DNA of 64,000 nt from Archegozetes longisetosus (taxonomy: Eukaryota > Arthropoda > Arachnida > Sarcoptiformes > Trhypochthoniidae), in NCBI GenBank assembly GCA_018873245.2, contig JAEMBT020000002.1:10576001-10640000 (forward strand). The letters are read 5' to 3'. Both the position numbers and the translations under genes were made by a program. This document shows, one piece after another, positions 42,601-46,853 of the stretch. The notes beneath the pieces were generated by a model, which ran no database searches, had not been told where the DNA came from, and saw only the letters and a program-made list of their open reading frames with translations. Every line of letters starts with the position of its first letter. Positions within the stretch are counted from its first letter, which is position 1.

Positions 42601-43926
42601 GTGTTAAAGCTGTTGAAAATGGCTAAAGGAATTCGACAACTTCTCGATACTGTTATGCAAGCCTTGCCTCAAGTCGGAAATTTAGGACTACTCTTCTTTC
42701 TCCTCTTTTTCATTTTCTCTGCTTTGGGAACTGAACTCTTCGGAAGATTAGGTTTACTTTTGCTTAGTCTTGCTCATTTTTCCGAAAACTGTTTTGATTG
42801 TGTTTTAATTATGTGTTTAATTATGTTTACTTTGAATACCAATAGAATGTGATGAAGAGAATCCATGTCAAGGCCTCGGAGAACACGCACACTTCCAAAA
42901 CTTCGGAATGGCTTTTCTGACTTTATTTCGTGTGGCGACCGGAGATAACTGGAATGGAATAATGAAGGTATACAAAACTTTTACTACTCATAACTTCCAT
43001 TCATAACTTCTATTCATAACTTCTTCATTACTTCATTCATAACCTCTTCACAACTTCATTCATAACTTCTTCAAATCTTAACTTTAGGATACATTGCGAG
43101 ACAGATGTGATTCTTCGAGTGACTGTTTGAGGAACTGCTGCATATCACCAATCATTGCACCGCTTTATTTCGTAGTATTTGTATTAATGGCTCAATTCGT
43201 TTTAGTCAATGTTGTCGTCGCTGTCCTTATGAAACATTTGGAAGAATCTCACAAACAGATGGATGAGGACGAAGACTATGAGATTGATTTGGAGATCGCT
43301 AAAGAAATAGAAGCCGAAAAGAGGGCTCTGGAGGAAGCAATCGAAAGAAAGAAAAGAGAGCAAAAGTTGAAAATAAGACGTCCTCTGATGAAAATGGCAT
43401 CACTTCCAACCAATTTCATGTTCACTTACAGTGAAACTGATAAAAAATCTGATCAAATAGTGAATGGCAGTGAAGGTATACAAATCAGTAGTAGTTCGAC
43501 AGCTGACGACATCAATCAGATTTTGAAGAAAGAACAAATAGCTTTCTATTCAATGAGTCACAGATCAAATTTCATGACTCTAACAACGATTTAACTACGC
43601 GTTCATTATTGGATGACAATGACATGAATGGTTCGGAATCAAAATTAATAACTGCTACGAAGCTGAAAACAAGTCCTATCATAACTATAGAAAACGAAAA
43701 CCAAGATCAATCCACAGCACATGAAGTATGTTCACCTGAGTTTTTGGCTCCAAAGTCAGTCAACAGAAAGTTTAGTGACTTTATGGACGAAGAATCGGCG
43801 ACACTTACCCAATGTTTGCTACCATCGTACCCGGAATTTTCGAAGGACTCTGACCAGCAAAGTTTGGATTCTATGACGTGGAGCGGAGACGCAGACTCTC
43901 TATCCAGCAAAGAATCAAATAAATAA
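1298..43926 (+). CDS. Ca-alpha1T (Cav3): T-type (Cav3) voltage-gated calcium channel alpha1 subunit, complete gene of 26 exon positions
   Basis: This gene encodes the pore subunit of a low-voltage-activated calcium channel in the plasma membrane. Four homologous repeats of six membrane segments are recognisable, with arginine/lysine-rich S4 segments such as [14 protein letters not shown] in repeat I and [16 protein letters not shown] in repeat IV. The four selectivity residues are E (33796), E (38025), D (41133) and D (42944). E-E-D-D is the T-type signature, whereas high-voltage channels have E-E-E-E. The start of the I-II linker resembles the family's gating brake ([20 protein letters not shown]). 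Joined exons give about 2253 aa with exon 13a or about 2269 aa with 13b, within the usual Cav3 range, provided one missing base in exon 17 is allowed for. Oddities are an AT-AC intron, a GC-AG intron, a 28-nt micro-exon, two mutually exclusive pore exons and a homopolymer frameshift. Identification is very secure; the N-terminal exon and extreme C-terminus are less so. Confidence 0.97.
1854..2028 (+). repeat. 94-bp imperfect tandem duplication with CCTAA-like motifs
   Basis: Two copies start at 1854 and 1948. Both contain GACCTAAC-type motifs, then a TTGACATATTA segment, then a pyrimidine-rich GTACCTTTTCAT end. The second copy ends in the TTATAG acceptor of Cav3 exon 2, while the first lacks the AG. 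Confidence 0.8.
2030..2324 (+). CDS. Ca-alpha1T: Cav3 exon 2: cytoplasmic N-terminus up to IS1
   Basis: The exon encodes an acidic and basic cytoplasmic tail ending in [16 protein letters not shown] and [12 protein letters not shown], the conserved lead-in to segment IS1. The acceptor is TTATAG at 2029. The exon ends in phase 2 directly before ATATCCTTT, the minor-spliceosome 5' splice consensus. The CC left over joins the G of exon 3 to restore the conserved NPWFER motif. Confidence 0.9.
2799..2840. repeat. (TC)n microsatellite
   Basis: An uninterrupted TC run of 42 bp lies about 475 bp into the AT-AC intron. Confidence 0.97.
3537..3766. mobile_element. Short inverted-repeat element, family A, copy 1
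   Basis: About 230 bp are bounded by imperfect inverted repeats of about 38 bp. The left end reads ACACTCTAAAGCTTAACAAT and then GATAGCAACCAG. The right end, reverse-complemented, reads ACACTTTAAAGCTTAATAAT and then GATAGCAACTAG. There is no coding capacity, so it is a non-autonomous (MITE-like) element. A relative with the same organisation lies at 47658-47890. Confidence 0.75.
3920..3996. repeat. (CT)n microsatellite
   Basis: An uninterrupted 77-bp CT run. Confidence 0.97.
4203..4268. repeat. Degenerate CCTAA/CTAAG repeats
   Basis: The tract contains CTAAGCTAAGCTAGCTCAAT units followed by TCTAACCTAACC units. It resembles decayed arthropod telomere-type (TTAGG) sequence in reverse orientation, but is too degenerate to be sure. 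Confidence 0.6.
9468..9662 (-). CDS. Possible terminal exon of an unidentified minus-strand gene
   Basis: On the minus strand a TTTCAG acceptor precedes a 64-codon open frame starting [11 protein letters not shown] and containing the cysteine cluster [13 protein letters not shown], then a serine/lysine-rich tail. Base composition is less AT-rich than the surroundings. I do not recognise the family. The CxC cluster would suit a small secreted cysteine-rich protein, but that is a guess. I found no partner exons or polyadenylation signal, so this could be chance. Confidence 0.2.
   Translation of the reverse strand, partial: VNPVPVFHSNQAIRQHEYCIAMETVCSCHNMIILPPPNTSSSSKSKMPNTKTSNTFSSTFKFLL
14068..14114. 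repeat. (TC)n microsatellite
   Basis: A 47-bp TC run inside the AT-AC intron. Confidence 0.97.
14443..14519. repeat. 39-bp imperfect tandem pair
   Basis: Two copies of a unit with GATGAACAGGCAGG, GATAAGAGGCCGAAATA and a run of A. The second copy reads GAACGTGCACACGATAAGAG and then ACTGAAATAC. It is less AT-rich than its surroundings, and its origin is unknown. Confidence 0.6.
16578..16670. repeat. 16-bp minisatellite
   Basis: Five to six imperfect copies of AATATTAAATTGAGTA or AATACCAAGTTGAGCA in tandem. Confidence 0.85.
17850..17930. repeat. 17-bp minisatellite
   Basis: About five tandem copies of AAATTGGTTTCTATTAA with minor variation. Confidence 0.85.
21459..21622. repeat. TATAGATATG-type minisatellite
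   Basis: About 165 bp of degenerate units around GTATAGATAT, GTAGATAT and ATAGTTAT, with a period of roughly 10 bp. Confidence 0.85.
22986..23009. repeat. (ATT)n microsatellite
   Basis: A short run of ATT units, eight in a row. Confidence 0.9.
23122..23163. repeat. 21-bp tandem pair
   Basis: CACAATACGTGTGACTTAGG and CACAGTATGTGTGAGTTAGG (each followed by C) lie head to tail. Confidence 0.8.
26017..26082. repeat. Compound (GTGA)n(GA)n microsatellite
   Basis: Six GTGA units pass directly into 42 bp of GA, 1.6 kb before the 3' end of the AT-AC intron. The strand is complementary to the TC tracts near the 5' end of the same intron. Confidence 0.97.
27606..27644 (+). promoter_or_regulatory. U12 branch site and AC 3' splice site
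   Basis: TTCCTTAAC at 27606-27614 is a close match to the minor-spliceosome branch sequence. The intron must end at AC 27644 to keep the reading frame, and the only in-frame AG alternatives remove the conserved WFER residues. Confidence 0.85.
27645..27893 (+). CDS. Ca-alpha1T: Cav3 exon 3: segments IS1-IS3
   Basis: Encodes [18 protein letters not shown] (IS1), [17 protein letters not shown] (IS2) and [12 protein letters not shown] (IS3). It ends in phase 2 at GG|GTATGA. Confidence 0.95.
27894..31437 (+). other. Cav3 intron 3 (3.5 kb)
   Basis: I see no gene. It contains a four-copy 11-bp minisatellite at 29295-29338 and a small GTACCAC/GTGGTAC hairpin at about 29258-29280. Confidence 0.8.
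29295..29338. repeat. 11-bp minisatellite AAGACTCGAGT
   Basis: Four tandem copies of (A/G)AGACTCGAGT. Each contains the palindrome ACTCGAGT. Confidence 0.9.
31438..31535 (+). CDS. Ca-alpha1T: Cav3 exon 4: voltage sensor IS4
   Basis: Encodes [20 protein letters not shown] and [12 protein letters not shown], the IS3-S4 loop and IS4. It starts with G31438 (phase 2 in) and ends in phase 1 before GTAAGT. Confidence 0.95.
31593..31633 (+). CDS. Ca-alpha1T: Cav3 exon 5: IS4-S5 linker (41 nt)
   Basis: A small exon encoding [13 protein letters not shown] between a 57-bp intron and a 64-bp intron. Phase 1 in, phase 0 out. Confidence 0.93.
31698..31828 (+). CDS. Ca-alpha1T: Cav3 exon 6: segment IS5
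   Basis: Encodes [20 protein letters not shown] and then [13 protein letters not shown], which is IS5 and the start of the extracellular turret. It ends AAG|GTATAC in phase 2. Confidence 0.95.
31829..32602 (+). other. Cav3 intron 6
   Basis: 774 bp of AT-rich DNA. I see only short direct repeats around 32480-32590 (CAGTTATTAATAC). Confidence 0.85.
32603..32647 (+). CDS. Ca-alpha1T: Cav3 exon 7: repeat I turret (45 nt)
   Basis: Encodes [14 protein letters not shown] between a TTTTCAG acceptor and an ACA|GTAAGA donor. Phases fit both neighbours. Conservation here is weak, so the call rests on splice sites and frame. Confidence 0.8.
32648..33500 (+). other. Cav3 intron 7
   Basis: 853 bp of AT-rich DNA without a recognisable gene or repeat. 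Confidence 0.8.
33501..33876 (+). CDS. Ca-alpha1T: Cav3 exon 8: turret and pore loop I
   Basis: Encodes the cysteine-containing turret ([33 protein letters not shown]) and the pore helix with the selectivity glutamate in [19 protein letters not shown]. It ends in phase 0 before GTTAGT, within the start of IS6. Confidence 0.95.
34155..34258 (+). CDS. Ca-alpha1T: Cav3 exon 9: segment IS6
   Basis: Encodes [20 protein letters not shown] and a basic/acidic helix ending RMRQERAR. It ends in phase 2 before GTATGT. Confidence 0.95.
34383..35488 (+). CDS. Ca-alpha1T: Cav3 exon 10: I-II linker and IIS1
   Basis: The exon begins with the gating-brake-like region [21 protein letters not shown] long, poorly conserved cytoplasmic linker follows with an HPELDT repeat, then [20 protein letters not shown] (IIS1) and EISNIIFT (start of IIS2). 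It ends in phase 1 at ACAG|GTATCA. The frame stays open through the next intron. Confidence 0.95.
34852..34917 (+). repeat. Coding 18-bp minisatellite (HPELDT)
   Basis: Three full HPELDT units and a fourth HPEL, nearly identical at DNA level, lie in the I-II linker. Length may vary between individuals. Confidence 0.95.
35489..35596 (+). other. Cav3 intron 10: stop-free, 108 bp
   Basis: Borders are CAG|GTATCA and CTAAAG|CT. Removing it restores [15 protein letters not shown], as in other Cav3 channels. It is 36 codons long with no stop, so retention would insert 36 residues in IIS2 without a frameshift. Confidence 0.88.
35597..35699 (+). CDS. Ca-alpha1T: Cav3 exon 11: IIS2-IIS3
   Basis: Encodes [20 protein letters not shown] and then [11 protein letters not shown]. 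It ends in phase 2 before GTAGCC. Confidence 0.93.
35785..35970 (+). CDS. Ca-alpha1T: Cav3 exon 12: IIS4 and start of IIS5
   Basis: Encodes [20 protein letters not shown] (IIS4), [20 protein letters not shown] and LLILFIFIF (IIS5). It ends TTTTTAG|GTAAGT in phase 2. Either alternative exon 13 can follow. Confidence 0.95.
36179..36296 (+). CDS. Ca-alpha1T: Cav3 alternative exon 13a: repeat II turret, three-cysteine form
   Basis: Encodes [20 protein letters not shown] and [20 protein letters not shown]: end of IIS5, a short turret with three cysteines, and the pore helix. At 118 nt it enters in phase 2 and leaves in phase 0. Its length is close to the single exon of vertebrate Cav3 genes. In pond snail Cav3, alternative exons at this position (12a/12b) change sodium versus calcium permeability. 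I cannot say which snail exon this matches. Confidence 0.92.
36425..36492. mobile_element. Degenerate inverted-repeat element
   Basis: The left part TACAGTCATCTCTCCTTAAA with GTGAAC pairs imperfectly with GTTCATTATGAAGGGAGTTC. A TACAG start is typical of pogo/Tc1-type ends. It is too decayed to classify. Confidence 0.4.
36552..36572. repeat. Perfect palindrome, 10-bp arms
   Basis: TATAGTGAGC and GCTCACTATA flank a single T. It lies 13 bp before the GTGA microsatellite, whose unit it resembles. Confidence 0.9.
36585..36674. repeat. Compound (GAGT)n(AAGT)n(GA)n microsatellite
   Basis: GAGT units give way to AAGT units and then to about 48 bp of GA. It has the same arrangement as 26017-26082. 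Confidence 0.97.
37198..37363 (+). CDS. Ca-alpha1T: Cav3 alternative exon 13b: repeat II turret, cysteine-rich form
   Basis: Encodes [40 protein letters not shown] and [16 protein letters not shown]. It is homologous to exon 13a at both ends but carries a longer turret with five cysteines and several lysines. At 166 nt it has the same phases as 13a (in 2, out 0). Using both or neither exon shifts the frame, so they must be mutually exclusive. The acceptor is TGCATTAG and the donor CAG|GTCTGT. Confidence 0.92.
37364..38012 (+). other. Cav3 intron before exon 14
   Basis: 649 bp holding a six-copy minisatellite at 37785-37915; otherwise nothing recognised. Confidence 0.85.
37785..37915. repeat. 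21-bp minisatellite
   Basis: Six tandem copies of AATAATACTGAAAATGATTA plus C; the last two copies have diverged. Confidence 0.95.
38013..38168 (+). CDS. Ca-alpha1T: Cav3 exon 14: filter II and IIS6
   Basis: Encodes [20 protein letters not shown] with the repeat II selectivity glutamate, then [20 protein letters not shown] (IIS6). It ends GAG|GTCAGT in phase 0, giving a 62-bp intron. Confidence 0.93.
38231..38333 (+). CDS. Ca-alpha1T: Cav3 exon 15: start of II-III linker
   Basis: Encodes an acidic/lysine-rich stretch ([34 protein letters not shown]). Phase 0 in, phase 1 out at AAG|GTATAG. Confidence 0.85.
38716..38948 (+). CDS. Ca-alpha1T: Cav3 exon 16: II-III linker
   Basis: Contains [17 protein letters not shown], matching the conserved PPLIIHTAATP motif of Cav3 linkers. 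It ends ATA|GTAAGA in phase 0. A second GTAAGA 36 bp downstream (38985) is also in frame and open, so 12 extra residues are possible. Confidence 0.88.
39136..40465 (+). CDS. Ca-alpha1T: Cav3 exon 17: II-III linker and IIIS1-IIIS4, with a one-base frameshift
   Basis: A serine/arginine-rich linker with many RRxS motifs precedes [20 protein letters not shown] (IIIS1), [20 protein letters not shown] (IIIS2) and [20 protein letters not shown] (IIIS3). The voltage sensor continues in another frame as [19 protein letters not shown]. One base is missing somewhere in 40379-40409, which has runs of T7, T6 and A5. Both sides are clearly conserved, and there is no room for an intron. Assembly error is most likely; a real mutation would truncate the channel. 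Ends in phase 2 at GAG|GTAAAG. Confidence 0.93.
39288..39359 (+). repeat. Coding 36-bp duplication (RRSSTC)
   Basis: Two 12-codon units with SRRSSTC(M/I)STDN lie in tandem in the II-III linker. Each RRSS fits the protein kinase A consensus RRxS. Confidence 0.92.
40553..40679 (+). CDS. Ca-alpha1T: Cav3 exon 18: IIIS4-S5 linker and IIIS5
   Basis: Encodes [20 protein letters not shown] and [20 protein letters not shown]. Phase 2 in, phase 0 out. Confidence 0.95.
40816..40843 (+). CDS. Ca-alpha1T: Cav3 exon 19: 28-nt micro-exon
   Basis: Encodes LFKGSFFYC plus one base. It is followed by GCAAGT, the GC-type donor consensus. Joining G|AT yields [15 protein letters not shown], which fits the family; the GT two bases farther along would put exon 20 out of frame. 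Confidence 0.88.
40844..40914 (+). other. GC-AG intron (71 bp)
   Basis: The donor is GCAAGT and the acceptor AAACAG. It was chosen because only this pairing keeps the frame and the conserved turret cysteine. Confidence 0.85.
40915..41015 (+). CDS. Ca-alpha1T: Cav3 exon 20: repeat III turret
   Basis: Encodes [19 protein letters not shown] and [14 protein letters not shown]. The end is highly conserved in Cav3. It leaves in phase 0 before GTATCT. Confidence 0.93.
41032..41059. repeat. CCTAA-type telomere-like tract
   Basis: AACCTAACCTAATCTAACCT and further CTAA units lie in the 84-bp intron before exon 21. It resembles arthropod TTAGG repeats in reverse orientation. Confidence 0.7.
41100..41382 (+). 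CDS. Ca-alpha1T: Cav3 exon 21: pore loop III, IIIS6 and III-IV linker
   Basis: Encodes [20 protein letters not shown] with the selectivity aspartate, then [38 protein letters not shown] (IIIS6) and a charged linker helix ending [10 protein letters not shown]. It ends in phase 1 before GTATTA. Confidence 0.95.
41383..42096 (+). other. Cav3 intron in III-IV linker
   Basis: 714 bp; no repeat or gene seen. Vertebrate channels carry alternative exons in this linker, but I see no clear candidate here. Confidence 0.75.
42097..42248 (+). CDS. Ca-alpha1T: Cav3 exon 22: segment IVS1
   Basis: Encodes [20 protein letters not shown] and [20 protein letters not shown] (IVS1). It starts at TTGAAG|AG (phase 1) and ends in phase 0 before GTATGT. 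The exact start is less certain than the end. Confidence 0.88.
42361..42751 (+). CDS. Ca-alpha1T: Cav3 exon 23: IVS2-IVS5
   Basis: Encodes [20 protein letters not shown] (IVS2), [20 protein letters not shown] (IVS3), [20 protein letters not shown] (IVS4) and [20 protein letters not shown] (IVS5). It ends in phase 1 before GTTTAC. Confidence 0.96.
42846..42967 (+). CDS. Ca-alpha1T: Cav3 exon 24: pore loop IV
   Basis: Encodes [20 protein letters not shown] and [20 protein letters not shown] with the repeat IV selectivity aspartate. It ends in phase 0 before GTATAC. The next intron is full of TTCATAACTTC units. Confidence 0.95.
43088..43475 (+). CDS. Ca-alpha1T: Cav3 exon 25: IVS6 and proximal C-terminus
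   Basis: Encodes [20 protein letters not shown] (IVS6), [18 protein letters not shown] and a long charged helix ([20 protein letters not shown] shifted by one residue in the frame). I end it at AAG|GTATAC (phase 1). The unspliced frame would instead stop at 43594. Confidence 0.88.
43529..43926 (+). CDS. Ca-alpha1T: Cav3 exon 26: distal C-terminus
   Basis: The acceptor is TTTGAAG at 43528 (53-bp intron) or AATCAG at 43519 (44-bp intron); both keep frame and differ by three residues. It encodes a serine/acid-rich tail ([60 protein letters not shown]) to TAA 43924-43926. The long open frame supports it; the sequence is not conserved. Confidence 0.7.
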
Positions 43927-43938
43927 TAAAATAATAAA
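43925..43938 (+). terminator. Cav3 polyadenylation signals
   Basis: AATAAA occurs at 43925-43930, overlapping the stop, and at 43933-43938. A third at 44139-44144 is the more plausible site for a normal 3' untranslated region. Confidence 0.5.
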
Positions 43939-46510
43939 TCGTCTGAATAGTTAATTGTGTCAAATTTGTTTGATTTGTGTAAATAGAGGTGTAATATAAA
44001 TATTATTATTTATCATAATATTTAAAGCAGTTGTTCGACTTTTTATTATTGATGTAAAAATGTTTGTATTTATATCATGAAAACTTATAATTGTTTTAAT
44101 TATTTTTTGGATTATGAACAATATAAATTATATCTTTTAATAAATAATAATAATTAGTTAATTCAAAATCCGTCAAACCTTTTTCCAAACATTTAGTTAT
44201 TTATAGTTTGAAAGTTAACTTTAGTTTTATCTATTTTAGGCTTGTTCTCATTTAGTTCTCGTTAACTCAATAGTTCTTCTAGCAAACCATCAAATAGACA
44301 TGAGCAGTTTCATTGAATATTACTTGTTTTATTGCAGTCAACACCAATCAGAAGTTAAATATCGATAATAGTTGTTGACAAGTACTGTAAAGCCAAGTTC
44401 AAATTGAAGAATCGATATTATTAGAGAATTATCTGTCTACCTGCTACATTATATTAGTATACCAGTATTATTCAAAACTTTTCTAAACTCAATTCTTCAT
44501 ATTTCAATAACCCAACTTTAAAGTTGAAATTTCAAATACTTCCTGAAAACTCTCATCAATATTGGCAACAAATATACTAAATATTTATAGAAAAATTTCA
44601 AAAGTGCTTGCAATTACAATCATAAGTGAATCTTAGGAGAAATTTAAATGCAGAATCTCTTATTTTTATGAAGGAATATCAGATAAGTTGGTGGCATTTT
44701 AAGTTCAGAGATGGCAAATACTGAACATTTTACAAGAGCTATCCACTGCTTTCAAATTTGAACCATGCTAAATCACTTGGTATTTGATGAGTTGATCTGT
44801 GCATCTAATCAATATCAAATCGTATTTATTCATAGTTCAATCATTGAATATCTCATTTGGTTGCCATTTAGGTTTAGTGATTACTTAAATATATTCAGGC
44901 TTCAATCACATCAAACTTTTCTACTTAATTACCGACATTTTGATTTATCAAATGTTAAATTATCCTAAAAATAAACTTTTATAGCAAAAAGTCCTTAAAA
45001 TGAAAGTACTTTAAAGATAGAAATTCTCTAAAATGGTCAAAATCAATAATTTTGTTTTCGTGAATTGAATAAAAAGTGATCATTTTGAACGTGAATTGCA
45101 GTAAATATTGAAAGTTTGAAATAAAAATGTAGCGTATTATTCTGAAATTGTTCAATATCCATATAGTATTATTGTTTACAATTATGTGCTCCTTTTACAG
45201 GATTATTGCGAAATTGTTCCCAAAGAACAGTCAAATCATTATTTTCTATGATTGTTTTAAAAATAAACAAAAATTATAATCCGCTTAAATAGCACATCAA
45301 AATTTTAGATTTACATCAAATCAAAACATTTTTCATTCATTTCAGCTCAAAATCAATATATCATTTCATACAATATATATGAGTAGAAATGCTTTTGAAT
45401 AAACATTTTCCAAATCAAATGTGATTTGGTTTGAAGCTTTGAAAGTTTGAAAATTTCATAATGCATTCTCTTTATAATCGAGCTGAAGTCGCAACTGTTT
45501 AGATGAAGTCTTAAATAGACAATTAGTAGCATAAATGCGAGTAAGAAATTGCGACGAATAATTTCTATTATCTTCGTCTACAATAGAGGTGGAGTTCAAT
45601 TAAAGACTACTTTGAAATGAAGTGAAATCTAATTAGCCTTCAATTAGGACTAATTGGAGATAATTAAAAAATAAAAGTAAAAATAAAAACAAAAATAAAA
45701 AAAGAATAGATAGGAATGTATAGAATGATAATCATATTTAGTGTAGTGATAAATGAATTGACAGAAGAAACATGTTTAACATATTATTGATTTCTATGAA
45801 AACTTGCTATAGTCAGTCGCAATAGGACTAAAACTTAAAGCTCATACTAAAGCCACTCTCTTTGGATGCATCACTTGAACTGATGCGGAGGAAACCCCAT
45901 CAAACACACCGAATGGAAGTGTCCATTTCTTGTCTTCAGTTCCGCATTAATCTACATCAGACTGAGTATAAGAAGGCAGAGATTGTAAGCTTTGTTAATA
46001 TAGTTTCGCTTTTTTATGAATGTGATGTGATATAAACATTTGACTGATCTCTATCTGGGTGTTTGCTGATCTTAAGCGTTGCCAAATTCTATGAATAATA
46101 CTGGAATTTGTGTGAAAGAATCACCTTAACCATTTTGTGCTCTGTTATCAAATTATATAAATTTATTGTAAATTCAACTTTTGCTATATTACTAATTCTA
46201 AGAATTTATTTCTATGTTGTGTACAGTTAATAATATAGTGCTTATGGTCACTAATATACAAACACTAATTAGCATCGCTTAAAGTGATCGTTGGTCTCAA
46301 CCAACTGGAATTAGTTTTATAAAAAATAAGTGCTTTTAACGGATTATCAAACGAGTAAAACATAGAAATATTCTAAAAGATTGATTCGGCAATTTTGATA
46401 TATTGCTTGACAAAAGCTTTGCATTAGTAGTGCTAAGTGTTAATATATTCCTTATATATGCAGCATCTGTTTGAAAGTAGACCCATCAGACAATCGCCAT
46501 TAAGGCTTAG
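43939..46510. other. Intergenic region Cav3 to gamma subunit
   Basis: Very AT-rich, with no gene recognised. A GC-richer patch at about 45860-45990 contains a TATAAG motif followed by AAGGCAG and may be an alternative promoter of the next gene. Confidence 0.7.
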
Positions 46511-46518
46511 TATAAAAA
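46511..46518 (+). promoter_or_regulatory. TATA box candidate of the gamma-subunit gene
   Basis: TATAAAAA stands 126 bp before the ATG at 46637. The 13-mer TATAAAAAGGCAG is nearly repeated at 45967 (TATAAGAAGGCAG). Confidence 0.5.
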
Positions 46519-46636
46519 GGCAGGAAGAAGAAGGTCTTACCAGATTTGCAACCACTCACTACTTCTTCTCCCTTGTATTCCCAACAGTTTGGGTTAAACA
46601 AAACTGGTGTCAATTATTATCTTCTATTGTTACATT

Positions 46637-46853
46637 ATGTCAGTGCGATCCATTCGCGTACTTAGGTTATTAACACCTCTATCAGCCATAGCATCTTCAG
46701 TGGCTCAGGGCATAGCCTTACTCTCTAATGAATGGCTTCATTCAGTCGAACTGATGAATAATAAAGACTATAAAAAGTTTTCAATGCCTCCAGAGATGGA
46801 GTATCATGAAAAAATTACTGTTTCTGGTCTTTGGCAACTCTGTCATAACGACC
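46637..46853 (+). CDS. stg1: Gamma subunit exon 1
   Basis: ATG 46637 gives MSVRSIRVLRLLTPLSAIAS, comparable to the MS...ALTLLSSVFA start of vertebrate gamma subunits. It ends GACC|GTAAGT in phase 1, just after GLWQLCHND. Confidence 0.92.
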
